Below the pieces are notes generated by a model. It was given only the letters and a program-made list of their open reading frames with translations. It ran no database searches and was not told the DNA's origin. From Lysinibacillus fusiformis (GTDB taxonomy: Bacteria; Bacillota; Bacilli; Bacillales_A; Planococcaceae): a DNA stretch of 64,000 bases. The stretch's first letter is position 1. Each line of letters starts with the position of its first letter. The position numbers were made by a program, and so were the translations under genes. This document shows, piece by piece, positions 55,281 to 64,000 of this stretch. The stretch spans positions 2,976,001 through 3,040,000 of the forward strand of contig NZ_CP041696.1 in the NCBI RefSeq assembly GCF_007362955.1. Reading direction: 5' to 3'.

Positions 55281-56570
55281 ATGTCAAAGGCAGTATTAGA
55301 TATTCATGATAAACCAACCCCAATACAATTGGTGACATTGAGTTTCCAACATATGTTTGCCATGTTCGGGTCAACTATTTTAGTACCACAACTTGTGGGA
55401 CTTAGCCCGGCAATTGCTCTTTTAACAAGTGGGATTGCAACACTTATTTTCTTATTAGTCACTCAGTTTAAAGTACCAGCTTACTTAGGTTCATCATTCG
55501 CCTTCATATCGCCAATTTTAATTGCTTCAAATGGGTTAACTGAAGATGGAGCAAGTGTTAGCCCAGGAAATGCGATGATAGGCGCAATGGCGGTCGGCTT
55601 AGTATACGGTATTGTATCTTTATTAATATGGAAAACAGGGTATAAGTGGTTAATGCGCTTACTACCTCCAATCGTAGTAGCACCAGTTATTATCGTGATT
55701 GGTTTAGGACTGTCAGGAACAGCCGTAAATATGGCGATGAACGTTAATGGAGAATATAACTTCCTTCATTTCACGGCAGCACTTGTAACATTATTTGCAG
55801 CGATTATTTTCACAGTTTACTTCAAAAATATTTTAAGTGCGATGCCAATCCTGATGGGGCTCATTGTGGGATATATTTATTCCGTTATCATCGGAATAGT
55901 TGATTTCACAGCAGTAAAAGAAGCATCATTTTTCGCTTTACCGGATTTCATAATTCCAGGAGTAGACTACGAATTTAATATTACTGCTAAAATCTTACTT
56001 GCAATGGTACCGATTGTTATCGTAACGATTTCAGAACATATTGGTCACCAATTAGTTTTGGGGAAAGTAGTCAATCGAAATTATATAAAAGATCCAGGCC
56101 TTCATCGCTCAATTTTAGGGGATGGTTTAGGGACATTAGTGAGTTCCTTAATCGGCGGACCGCCAAAAACGACATACGGTGAAAATATAGGTGTGTTAGC
56201 AATCACACGTGTTTACTCCGTGTATGTTATCATGGGAGCAGCAGTCATTGCGATTGTCGTATCATTTTTTGGACAAGCAATGGCATTAATTTCGACAATA
56301 CCGACAGCCGTTCTTGGTGGGATTTCAATCTTATTGTTTGGTATTATCGCGTCTAGTGGTTTACGAATGCTCGTTGAAAACAACGTAGACTTTGGAAATA
56401 ATCGTAACATGGTTATTGCATCTGTTATCTTAGTAGTCGGTATAGGTGGTGCGGCGCTTAAATTTACTGATTCGTTTGCCATTGAAGGTATGGCATTAGC
56501 CGCCATCATAGGTGTAATTTTAAACTTAGCATTACCGGGACGAGATAAAGAAGTTGCAAACTATGATTAA
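55281..56570 (+). CDS. pyrP: Uracil permease PyrP
   Basis: A 429-residue nucleobase:cation symporter-2 (UraA type) with 12-14 membrane segments. LSFQHMFAMFGSTILVPQLVG, SEHIGHQLVLGKVV and GLGTLVSSLIGGPPKTTYGENIG are the NCS2 signature regions, the last including the substrate-binding segment. Only 20 bases separate it from pyrR, so the second attenuator of B. subtilis (pyrR-pyrP) is missing. Confidence 0.95.
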   Translation: MSKAVLDIHDKPTPIQLVTLSFQHMFAMFGSTILVPQLVGLSPAIALLTSGIATLIFLLVTQFKVPAYLGSSFAFISPILIASNGLTEDGASVSPGNAMIGAMAVGLVYGIVSLLIWKTGYKWLMRLLPPIVVAPVIIVIGLGLSGTAVNMAMNVNGEYNFLHFTAALVTLFAAIIFTVYFKNILSAMPILMGLIVGYIYSVIIGIVDFTAVKEASFFALPDFIIPGVDYEFNITAKILLAMVPIVIVTISEHIGHQLVLGKVVNRNYIKDPGLHRSILGDGLGTLVSSLIGGPPKTTYGENIGVLAITRVYSVYVIMGAAVIAIVVSFFGQAMALISTIPTAVLGGISILLFGIIASSGLRMLVENNVDFGNNRNMVIASVILVVGIGGAALKFTDSFAIEGMALAAIIGVILNLALPGRDKEVANYD

Positions 56571-56589
56571 TTAAATAAGTAGTACCTTT

Positions 56590-56713
56590 TAATGAATTGT
56601 CCAGAGAGGCAAAAAAGGGGAAGTTGTGGACAAGGTAAAAGTTTGAATGCGTTCTTACTTTAACTTGTCACGTCTCCTTATGCCTCGTTGATGACATCAG
56701 CGGGGCTTTTACT
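56590..56713 (+). promoter_or_regulatory. PyrR attenuator between pyrP and pyrB
   Basis: TTGTCCAGAGAGGC (56597-56610) is the PyrR-binding loop. A GC-rich terminator with a mixed stem lies at 56682-56706 and a short T run follows. The region between could form the alternative antiterminator (GACAAG and CTTGTC, 56629-56668). Confidence 0.88.
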
Positions 56714-56794
56714 TTATTCAGCTTGCTGAATAAAGTAAGCCTCCGGCGGATGCCCCAAATTTTGAATCGAGTAAGCGCGATTCAAAACTTGGGC
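56709..56794. repeat. Two long palindromes downstream of the second attenuator
   Basis: A perfect 14-bp palindrome pair (56709-56722 with 56725-56738, 2-base gap) begins in the T run of the attenuator. A second inverted repeat follows, arms 56752-56769 and 56778-56794, with one mismatch and one bulge over 17 bp. Together they fill most of the space before pyrB. Function unknown; they may be a small mobile element, a processing site or a backup terminator. Confidence 0.75.
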
Positions 56795-56877
56795 GGGCAA
56801 TGCGCCAGGGCGAATTTGATTTAAGTAGGAACGTCATACATAGGCGTTCATGACACACAACCTGATGGAGGTACATG

Positions 56878-57756
56878 GTGAAGAACTTATTATCGATGGA
56901 ACATTTAACAACTGAAGAAATAAACAGCATCCTAAATCGTGCGCAGGCTTTTGAAAATGGTGAAGCATCATCGTTATCTCGCGTTTACAACGTAGCAAAC
57001 TTATTTTTTGAACCAAGTACACGTACGAAAACGAGCTTTGAAATGGCAGAGCGCAAAGTTGGTTGTACGGTTATCCCGTTTGATGCTAGCTTTTCCAGCG
57101 TAACAAAGGGTGAAACAATGTATGATACAGTAAAGACTTTGGAAATGATTGGTATAGATGCAGTGATCATTCGAGCAAAAGAGGATGAATATTATAATGA
57201 ATTACTTGAAGGCATTAACGTCGCGGTCATTAATGCAGGCGATGGTGCTGGTCAGCATCCTTCACAATCATTACTGGATCTTTACACAATTAAAAAAGAG
57301 TTTGGTTCTTTTGAAGGGTTGAATATTACGATTGCTGGCGATATATCACATAGCCGCGTAGCTAAATCAAATGCCACTGCATTACAGCGTTTAGGAGCAA
57401 ATGTTCACTTCCTATGCCCAGAAGAATGGACAGGTGGCTTTGAAGCACATCACTCTTGGGACGACTTAATCGAAATAAGCGATGTCATCATGTTACTTCG
57501 TGTACAACATGAACGTCATAAGGTTAACAAAAGCTTTTCAAAAGAAGAGTATCATGAAAAATATGGCTTAACCACTGAACGAGAAAAACAAATGAAGGAT
57601 AGCGCGATTATTATGCATCCTGCACCAGTTAATCGCGATGTAGAAATTGCCTCTGGGCTAGTAGAGTGCGAGCGTTCAAGAATTTTTGATCAAGTACGCA
57701 ATGGTGTATTCACACGTATGGCAATTGTTGAAACAATTTTAAAGGGGAGAGAATAA
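56878..57756 (+). CDS. pyrB: Aspartate carbamoyltransferase catalytic subunit
   Basis: A 292-residue enzyme that makes N-carbamoyl-aspartate. Motifs: [19 protein letters not shown] (about 44-62, carbamoyl-phosphate loop), [13 protein letters not shown], and [13 protein letters not shown]. The start is set at GTG 56878, 5 bases from GGAGGT, since the resulting [15 protein letters not shown] lines up with other PyrB proteins; ATG at 56875 is only 2 bases from the site. pyrC follows after one base. Confidence 0.95.
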   Translation: MKNLLSMEHLTTEEINSILNRAQAFENGEASSLSRVYNVANLFFEPSTRTKTSFEMAERKVGCTVIPFDASFSSVTKGETMYDTVKTLEMIGIDAVIIRAKEDEYYNELLEGINVAVINAGDGAGQHPSQSLLDLYTIKKEFGSFEGLNITIAGDISHSRVAKSNATALQRLGANVHFLCPEEWTGGFEAHHSWDDLIEISDVIMLLRVQHERHKVNKSFSKEEYHEKYGLTTEREKQMKDSAIIMHPAPVNRDVEIASGLVECERSRIFDQVRNGVFTRMAIVETILKGRE

Positions 57757-57757
57757 C

Positions 57758-59035
57758 ATGGCTAAGGTACTTCAAAATGTACAAATGTTAAACGAACAGG
57801 GCGAACTAAATACAGTAAATATCGCCATGGCCGAAGGGAAAATTACGGCAATTGGACAAGATGTAAATGTAGAGGGTGCTGAAATCATTGAAGGAAATGG
57901 ATTGGTTGTGGCACCAGGCTTTGTCGATGTGCACACGCATTTACGTGAGCCAGGTTTTGAACATAAAGAAACCATTGCAACAGGCTCGGCTTCAGCAGCC
58001 AAGGGGGGGTTCACAACAATCTGTGCCATGCCAAATACAAAGCCTGTACCTGACTCAGTTGAAAATATGCAACTTATTAACGGCTTGATTAAGGAAAGTG
58101 CAGTAATTCGCGTATTACCATATGGTTCATTAACAAAGGATATTTCAGGTGAAGTTCGTACAAGCATTGAGGAATTAAAAGCTCAAGGCGCTGTAGCTTT
58201 TTCTGATGATGGTGTTGGTATCCAACTCGCTTCGACAATGTATGAACAAATGAAAGATGCTGCAAAACACGATATGGTCGTAGTGGCACACTGTGAAGAT
58301 AACTCACTAATTTACGATGGTGTTATGCATGAAGGTAAGCGTAACGTTGAGCTTGGTTTACCAGGGATTCCATCCATTTGTGAATCTGTGCAAATTGCTC
58401 GTGATGTTCTTCTTGCAGAAGCAGCAGGCGCACGCTATCACGTTTGTCACGTATCAACGAAGGAATCTGTGCGTGCAGTACGTGATGCAAAAGCAGCAGG
58501 TATCCGCGTAACTGCAGAAGTTTGCCCGCATCACTTATTACTTGAAGAAATGGATATTCCATCAGATGATGCCAACTGGAAAATGAACCCACCATTACGT
58601 GGAGCAGACGATAAAGACTCCTTACATGCAGCTTTATTAGACGGTACGATTGACTGTATCGCGACAGACCATGCGCCACATACAGTAGAAGAAAAATGCT
58701 GTGGTATGGTTGGAGCCCCATTCGGTATTGTAGGATTCGAAACAGCATTCCCACTGCTTTACACACAATTTGTAGAAACAGGCAAGTGGACTTTAAAGCA
58801 ATTGATCGATTGGATGTCTATCAAAGCAGCACAAATTTTTGACTTACCATACGGAACATTAGAAGTTGGTGCATCAGCAGACATGATTTTAATTGATTTA
58901 ACGAAAGAACAAACAATTGATGCAGAAGGCTTTGTATCAAAAGGTCGTAACACACCATTCAACGGCTGGGCTGCTAAGGGTTGGCCAGTTGTAACAATAT
59001 TTGAAGGTAATATCGTATACCAGGAGGCAGAGTAA
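57758..59035 (+). CDS. pyrC: Dihydroorotase PyrC
   Basis: A 425-residue zinc amidohydrolase. Zinc ligands in [10 protein letters not shown] (about 56-65), [21 protein letters not shown] and [11 protein letters not shown]. It closes carbamoyl-aspartate to dihydroorotate. Its stop codon shares its last A with the pyrAA start. Confidence 0.97.
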   Translation: MAKVLQNVQMLNEQGELNTVNIAMAEGKITAIGQDVNVEGAEIIEGNGLVVAPGFVDVHTHLREPGFEHKETIATGSASAAKGGFTTICAMPNTKPVPDSVENMQLINGLIKESAVIRVLPYGSLTKDISGEVRTSIEELKAQGAVAFSDDGVGIQLASTMYEQMKDAAKHDMVVVAHCEDNSLIYDGVMHEGKRNVELGLPGIPSICESVQIARDVLLAEAAGARYHVCHVSTKESVRAVRDAKAAGIRVTAEVCPHHLLLEEMDIPSDDANWKMNPPLRGADDKDSLHAALLDGTIDCIATDHAPHTVEEKCCGMVGAPFGIVGFETAFPLLYTQFVETGKWTLKQLIDWMSIKAAQIFDLPYGTLEVGASADMILIDLTKEQTIDAEGFVSKGRNTPFNGWAAKGWPVVTIFEGNIVYQEAE

Positions 59036-60135
59036 TGAAAAAACGTTTACTTATTTTAGAAGATGGCACAGTATTCACAGGTACAGCGTTCGGTAGTGAG
59101 CGAGCTTCACAAGGTGAAGTCGTATTCACGACAGGTATGACAGGCTACCAAGAAACAATATCAGATCCTTCATTTTATGGACAAATCGTAACGTTAACAT
59201 ATCCATTAGTTGGTAACTATGGCATTAACCGAGATGACTTTGAATCAATCACACCAGAGATCCGTGGTTTCGTCGTACGTGAGTTAGCAAAGACACCTTC
59301 AAATTTCCGTTGTGATTTAACGTTGGATGCATATTTAACATCAAAAGACATCCCTGGAATTGAAGGTATCGATACACGTAAATTAACACGTATCATCCGT
59401 AACAAAGGCTCAGTAAAAGCAATTCTGACAGCAGCGGATGAAGAAGTGAATGTAGGGGAAATCGTTGCAAAATTACAAGTAACGCCAGCGATTACACACC
59501 ATGTACGCGAAGTATCACCAAAAGCAGCATACCCATCACCAGGACGTGGTAAGCGTGTAGTTGTGATTGACTACGGTATGAAGCACGGTATTCTACGTGA
59601 GTTAAATAAACGTGACTGTGATGTACTTGTTGTGCCTTACAATACACCTGCAGAAGAAATTTTAGCATGGCATCCAGATGGTATTATGCTGTCAAACGGT
59701 CCAGGGAACCCGGAGGATGTAGAAGAAGGCATTGAAACAGTGCGCAATTTAATCGGAAAAGTTCCAATGTTCGGGATTTGCCTAGGTCACCAAATCTTCT
59801 CACTAGCAAGTGGTGCTAAAGCTTTCAAACTACCATTCGGTCACCGCGGAGGGAATCACCCAGTAAAAGATTTACGCACAGGTCGTACGGATTTAACATC
59901 TCAAAACCATGGCTATGCAATCGACATCGATTCACTTAAAGACACAGATTTAGAATTAACACATATCGCATTAAACGACGGTACTTGTGAAGGGGTTCGT
60001 CATAAGCAATACCCAATCTTCACAGTGCAATATCATCCAGAAGCATCACCAGGTCCAGAAGATTCAAACCACTTATTTGATGAATTTATCGAAATGATGG
60101 AAGTAGAAGCAGGGAAGGGGAAACAACATGCCTAA
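59035..60135 (+). CDS. pyrAA: Carbamoyl-phosphate synthase small subunit
   Basis: A 366-residue glutaminase subunit: N-terminal CarA domain and a class I amidotransferase domain with GICLGHQ (catalytic Cys near 249) and [14 protein letters not shown]. It supplies ammonia to PyrAB. The start overlaps pyrC by one base, and the stop lies 8 bases inside pyrAB. Confidence 0.97.
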   Translation: MKKRLLILEDGTVFTGTAFGSERASQGEVVFTTGMTGYQETISDPSFYGQIVTLTYPLVGNYGINRDDFESITPEIRGFVVRELAKTPSNFRCDLTLDAYLTSKDIPGIEGIDTRKLTRIIRNKGSVKAILTAADEEVNVGEIVAKLQVTPAITHHVREVSPKAAYPSPGRGKRVVVIDYGMKHGILRELNKRDCDVLVVPYNTPAEEILAWHPDGIMLSNGPGNPEDVEEGIETVRNLIGKVPMFGICLGHQIFSLASGAKAFKLPFGHRGGNHPVKDLRTGRTDLTSQNHGYAIDIDSLKDTDLELTHIALNDGTCEGVRHKQYPIFTVQYHPEASPGPEDSNHLFDEFIEMMEVEAGKGKQHA

Positions 60136-63100
60136 ACGTACAGATATAGAAACTATTTTAGTAATCGGGTCAGGCCCAATCGTAATCGGACAAGCAGCAG
60201 AATTTGACTACGCAGGAACACAAGCTTGTCTTTCATTAAAAGAAGAAGGCTACCGCGTTATTTTAATCAACTCAAACCCTGCGACAATTATGACAGATAC
60301 AGAAATCGCCGATAAAGTATACATCGAGCCAATTACGCTTGAATTCGTATCACGTATTTTACGTAAAGAGCGTCCAGATGCCATCCTACCAACACTTGGT
60401 GGTCAAACAGGTCTAAACATGGCGATTGAATTAGACGAATCAGGTATTTTAAACGAACTGAACATTGAAATTTTAGGAACAAAATTAGATGCTATTCATA
60501 AAGCGGAAGACCGCGATTTATTCCGTAACTTAATGTATGAGTTAGGTGCTCCAGTACCTGAATCAGACATTATCCATAACATGACAGAGGCACATGCATT
60601 AGTAGCACGCATTGGCTACCCAGTTATCGTACGTCCGGCATTCACACTTGGCGGTACAGGCGGTGGTATTTGTTACAATGATCAAGATTTAGAAGAAATC
60701 GTAACATCAGGTTTAAAATATTCTCCAGTGACACAATGTTTACTTGAAAAATCAATCGCTGGCTATAAAGAGATTGAATATGAAGTAATGCGTGATGCTG
60801 CGGATAATGCCATCGTCGTATGTAATATGGAAAACTTTGACCCAGTAGGTATTCATACAGGTGACTCGATCGTGGTTGCACCGACACAAACACTTTCAGA
60901 CCGTGAAAACCAAATGCTTCGTAATATCTCATTAGATATTATTCGCGCCCTTAAAATAGAAGGTGGTTGTAACGTACAGTTAGCTTTAGATCCATATAGC
61001 TTTAACTACTATGTAATCGAAGTAAACCCACGTGTATCACGTTCATCAGCACTAGCATCAAAAGCAACTGGTTATCCAATCGCGAAGCTTGCGGCTAAAA
61101 TTGCTGTAGGTCTTACACTAGATGAGATCAAAAACCCAGTAACAGGTTCAACATACGCTTGTTTCGAACCAGCACTTGACTATATCGTAGCGAAAATCCC
61201 ACGCTGGCCTTTCGATAAATTCGAATCAGCAAAACGTAACCTTGGTACACAAATGAAAGCAACTGGTGAAGTGATGGCACTTGGTCGTACATTTGAGGAA
61301 GCGATGCTGAAAGCAGTTCGTTCACTTGAAACGGGGCAAGTACACATTGAACTTAAACACGCAGAAGACAACTCTGATTCTTGGATTGAAAAACGTATCC
61401 GTAAAGCAGGGGACGAGCGTTTATTCTTCATCGGAGAAGCACTACGTCGTGGTGTGACAATCGAGCAAATCCATGAATGGTCGGCAATCGATTTATTCTT
61501 CCTAAATAAACTTAAAAACATCGTGGACATGGAGCAAACACTTACAGACAATAAAAACGATAAAGACATTTTACGTGCAGCAAAACGTCTAGGCTTCGCA
61601 GATAAAAAAATAGCAGAGCTTTGGGATACAACGGAATCAGCAATTTACGCTTACCGTAAAGAAAACGGCATTATTCCAGTGTACAAAATGGTAGATACAT
61701 GTGCAGCAGAATTCGAATCAGAAACGCCATACTTCTACGGCACATACGAAGAAGAAAATGAATCTATCAAATCTGATAAGCCATCAGTAATTGTTCTAGG
61801 TTCAGGTCCAATCCGTATCGGTCAAGGGGTAGAGTTCGACTATGCAACAGTACACTCTGTATGGGCAATCCAAGAAGCAGGTTACGAAGCAATCATCATC
61901 AACTCAAACCCGGAAACAGTTTCAACGGACTTCTCAATTTCCGATAAATTATACTTCGAGCCATTAACAATCGAAGATGTAATGCATATTGTTGATCTTG
62001 AACAACCAATCGGTGTTGTTGTACAGTTCGGTGGTCAAACAGCGATCAACCTTGCCGATAAATTAGAAGCAAACGGTGTGAAAATTCTTGGGACAACGCT
62101 AGAAGATATCGACCGTGCGGAAAACCGTGATAAATTCGAGCAAGCTTTGCACGAAATCGGCATTCCACAGCCACTTGGTAAAACAGCTACTTCTGCTGAA
62201 GAAGCGATTGTCATCGGTAAAGAAATTGGCTTCCCGGTACTTGTTCGTCCTTCTTACGTACTTGGTGGACGTGCGATGGAAATCGTTTATAACGAAGAAG
62301 AACTACAACACTATATGGAACATGCAGTAGAAGCATCTCCGGATCATCCAGTACTTGTAGACCGTTACTTAACGGGGAATGAAATCGAAGTAGATGCAAT
62401 TTGCGACGGTGAAAACGTATTAATACCAGGTATCATGGAACATATTGAACGCGCAGGGGTTCACTCTGGTGACTCAATTTCTGTCTACCCACCACAAAAA
62501 TTAACACAAGCACAAAAAGATACATTAGTGGATTATACAACGCGTCTAGCTAAAGGTCTTGGTATCATCGGTTTAATGAATATTCAATATGTAATATCTC
62601 AAGGTGAAGTGTACGTAATCGAGGTTAACCCACGTTCATCTCGTACAGTACCGTTCTTAAGTAAAATTACGAACATCCCAATGGCCAACATTGCAACGAA
62701 AGCGATTCTTGGTAAATCAATCGTGGAACAAGGCTATCCAACAGGCTTAGCGTCTGAGCAAAAAGGTGTTTTTGTAAAAGTACCAGTATTCTCATTCGCA
62801 AAATTACGCCGAGTAGACATAACGTTAGGCCCTGAAATGAAATCTACAGGGGAAGTAATGGGGAAAGATGCAACGCTAGAAAAAGCTCTATATAAAGGCT
62901 TAGTTGCAGCGGGTATGGAGATTCGCACAGAAGGCACTGTATTATTCACAGTGTCTGATAAAGATAAAGAGGAAGCAATTGCACTGGCAAAACGCTTCTC
63001 AACAGTAGGTTACCGTATTGTAGCGACAGAAGGAACAGCGCGTAGCTTTGAAGCGGCAGGCGTGCGTACGGATGTTGTTGGTAAAATTGGTGCAAAAGGA

Positions 63101-63325
63101 CAAACTTTACTAGATTTAATTCAGAATGGTGAAGCACAGTTAGTCGTAAACACATTAACAAAAGGTAAGCAGCCGGCAAGTGATGGCTTCCGTATCCGTC
63201 GTGAGTCTGTAGAAAACGGCGTACCTTGCCTAACTTCACTAGATACAGCAGAAGCAATGCTACGTGTTATCGAGTCGATGACATTCACAGCAGAACAAAT
63301 GCCAAAAGCGGAGGTAGTACACTAA
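60128..63325 (+). CDS. pyrAB: Carbamoyl-phosphate synthase large subunit
   Basis: A 1065-residue enzyme made of two homologous halves, each with an ATP-grasp domain ([13 protein letters not shown] and [30 protein letters not shown] and [15 protein letters not shown]), plus the C-terminal MGS-like allosteric domain (from about 930). Full length and intact. It synthesises carbamoyl phosphate for pyrimidine synthesis. Confidence 0.98.
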   Translation: MPKRTDIETILVIGSGPIVIGQAAEFDYAGTQACLSLKEEGYRVILINSNPATIMTDTEIADKVYIEPITLEFVSRILRKERPDAILPTLGGQTGLNMAIELDESGILNELNIEILGTKLDAIHKAEDRDLFRNLMYELGAPVPESDIIHNMTEAHALVARIGYPVIVRPAFTLGGTGGGICYNDQDLEEIVTSGLKYSPVTQCLLEKSIAGYKEIEYEVMRDAADNAIVVCNMENFDPVGIHTGDSIVVAPTQTLSDRENQMLRNISLDIIRALKIEGGCNVQLALDPYSFNYYVIEVNPRVSRSSALASKATGYPIAKLAAKIAVGLTLDEIKNPVTGSTYACFEPALDYIVAKIPRWPFDKFESAKRNLGTQMKATGEVMALGRTFEEAMLKAVRSLETGQVHIELKHAEDNSDSWIEKRIRKAGDERLFFIGEALRRGVTIEQIHEWSAIDLFFLNKLKNIVDMEQTLTDNKNDKDILRAAKRLGFADKKIAELWDTTESAIYAYRKENGIIPVYKMVDTCAAEFESETPYFYGTYEEENESIKSDKPSVIVLGSGPIRIGQGVEFDYATVHSVWAIQEAGYEAIIINSNPETVSTDFSISDKLYFEPLTIEDVMHIVDLEQPIGVVVQFGGQTAINLADKLEANGVKILGTTLEDIDRAENRDKFEQALHEIGIPQPLGKTATSAEEAIVIGKEIGFPVLVRPSYVLGGRAMEIVYNEEELQHYMEHAVEASPDHPVLVDRYLTGNEIEVDAICDGENVLIPGIMEHIERAGVHSGDSISVYPPQKLTQAQKDTLVDYTTRLAKGLGIIGLMNIQYVISQGEVYVIEVNPRSSRTVPFLSKITNIPMANIATKAILGKSIVEQGYPTGLASEQKGVFVKVPVFSFAKLRRVDITLGPEMKSTGEVMGKDATLEKALYKGLVAAGMEIRTEGTVLFTVSDKDKEEAIALAKRFSTVGYRIVATEGTARSFEAAGVRTDVVGKIGAKGQTLLDLIQNGEAQLVVNTLTKGKQPASDGFRIRRESVENGVPCLTSLDTAEAMLRVIESMTFTAEQMPKAEVVH

Positions 63326-63326
63326 T

Positions 63327-64000
63327 ATGATTCGTCAAGAGAAAATGACGGTCGTCTCTCAAAGGCAAATTGCGACAAACATTTTCGAATTGACACTTCA
63401 TGGGGAACTGGTGCAGGATATGACTCCTGGCCAGTTTGTCCATGTAAAGGTGTCTGATTCATTGGAGCCGCTTTTACGTCGACCAATTAGTATTGCTAAC
63501 ATAGACAAAGATAACAACGAATTTACAATGATTTATCGTGCGGAAGGTCGCGGCACAAAAGTTTTAGCGACAAACCGTGAAGGACAGCTAGTAAATGTAC
63601 TTGGTCCTATCGGTAATGGTTTTCCTGTAGAAGCAGTGAAAGAAGGTGGCACAGCACTTTTAGTGGGTGGCGGTATCGGAGTACCTCCATTACATGAGCT
63701 GTCAAAACAATTAAATACGCGCGGTGTCAAAACAATTCATGTGCTAGGCTTCCAAACGGAGGATGTTTGTTTCTATGAGGAGGAATTCAATGCACTTGGG
63801 GAAACACACTACGTGACAGTTGACGGCTCTAAAGGCACAAAAGGCTTTGTCACAAACGTATTAGAGTTACGTGCACCAGAATTCGATGCGTTCTATTCTT
63901 GTGGTCCTCTGCCTATGTTAAAAGCATTAGAAGGCTTCTACCCTGATAAAGAAGGCTATCTATCATTTGAAGAACGTATGGGATGTGGCATTGGTGCTTG
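63327..64000 (+). CDS. pyrK: Dihydroorotate dehydrogenase B electron transfer subunit PyrK (partial)
   Basis: The frame begins with ATG at 63327, one base after the pyrAB stop, and runs off the window after 224 codons. It is a ferredoxin-reductase-like FAD protein: RRPISI (51-56, flavin binding), GRGTKVL, and [12 protein letters not shown] (NAD). The last residues [10 protein letters not shown] begin the Cys cluster for the [2Fe-2S] centre. PyrK passes electrons from PyrD to NAD. pyrD should follow. Confidence 0.95.
   Translation, partial: MIRQEKMTVVSQRQIATNIFELTLHGELVQDMTPGQFVHVKVSDSLEPLLRRPISIANIDKDNNEFTMIYRAEGRGTKVLATNREGQLVNVLGPIGNGFPVEAVKEGGTALLVGGGIGVPPLHELSKQLNTRGVKTIHVLGFQTEDVCFYEEEFNALGETHYVTVDGSKGTKGFVTNVLELRAPEFDAFYSCGPLPMLKALEGFYPDKEGYLSFEERMGCGIGA

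Noticed and set aside
56213..56509. 98-codon frame antisense to pyrP
   Set aside because: Typical antisense artefact of a membrane-protein gene, fully inside pyrP.

Overview
The window is a stretch of Bacillales chromosome, about 38 to 40 percent GC by eye, that follows the Bacillus subtilis gene order from the end of the ctaG region through ylbA-ylbQ, the division and cell-wall (dcw) cluster, spoIIGA-sigE-sigG, ylmC-H, divIVA, ileS, lspA and rluD to the pyr operon. Protein sequences, the pruned synteny and a DAP-type MurE standing apart from the dcw cluster suggest Lysinibacillus or a close relative (Planococcaceae/Caryophanaceae), a spore former expected to have lysine in its vegetative wall and meso-DAP in its spore cortex. 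No rRNA, tRNA or CRISPR array was found.

1-22 kb, ylb region: ctaG tail, DUF420 (CtaM-type) oxidase factor, an AI-2E/YtvI-like permease behind a near-consensus sigma-G promoter, ylbA, ylbC, a DAP-type murE behind a possible mother-cell promoter, a PaaI thioesterase, ylbF (ricF), an inserted tartrate/malate dehydrogenase and a glycerophosphodiesterase, ylbG, an unknown exported protein, a decayed TnpB/omega-RNA element, rsmD, coaD, ylbJ (spoVV), ylbL, tmcAL, ylbN-rpmF, an enoyl-CoA hydratase, a YlbO/RsfA-type regulator, panE, DUF3397 and bshC.

22-37 kb, dcw cluster: mraZ (preceded by 10-bp phased MraZ boxes), rsmH, ftsL, pbpB, spoVD (own sigma-E-like promoter), mraY, murD, spoVE, divIB, ylxW, ylxX, sbp, ftsA, ftsZ. 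The murE, murG and murB genes that B. subtilis has here are absent.

37-44 kb: an IS1182-type transposase fossil and a Bacillaceae intergenic repeat, then the Spo0A-type spoIIG promoter, spoIIGA-sigE-sigG, ylmC, ylmE-sepF-ylmG-ylmH and divIVA. B. subtilis ylmA and ylmD are missing.

44-53 kb: T-box-controlled ileS, then an accessory block in the normally tight ileS-lspA interval: an AraC/YesN-type regulator with a degenerate receiver, a DUF485 plus acetate-type symporter pair, and a FIST sensor gene paired with a membrane-free chemoreceptor gene.

53-64 kb: lspA, rluD and the pyrimidine operon pyrR-pyrP-pyrB-pyrC-pyrAA-pyrAB-pyrK, with two PyrR-type attenuators and a pair of long palindromes between the second attenuator and pyrB. 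The last gene runs off the window.
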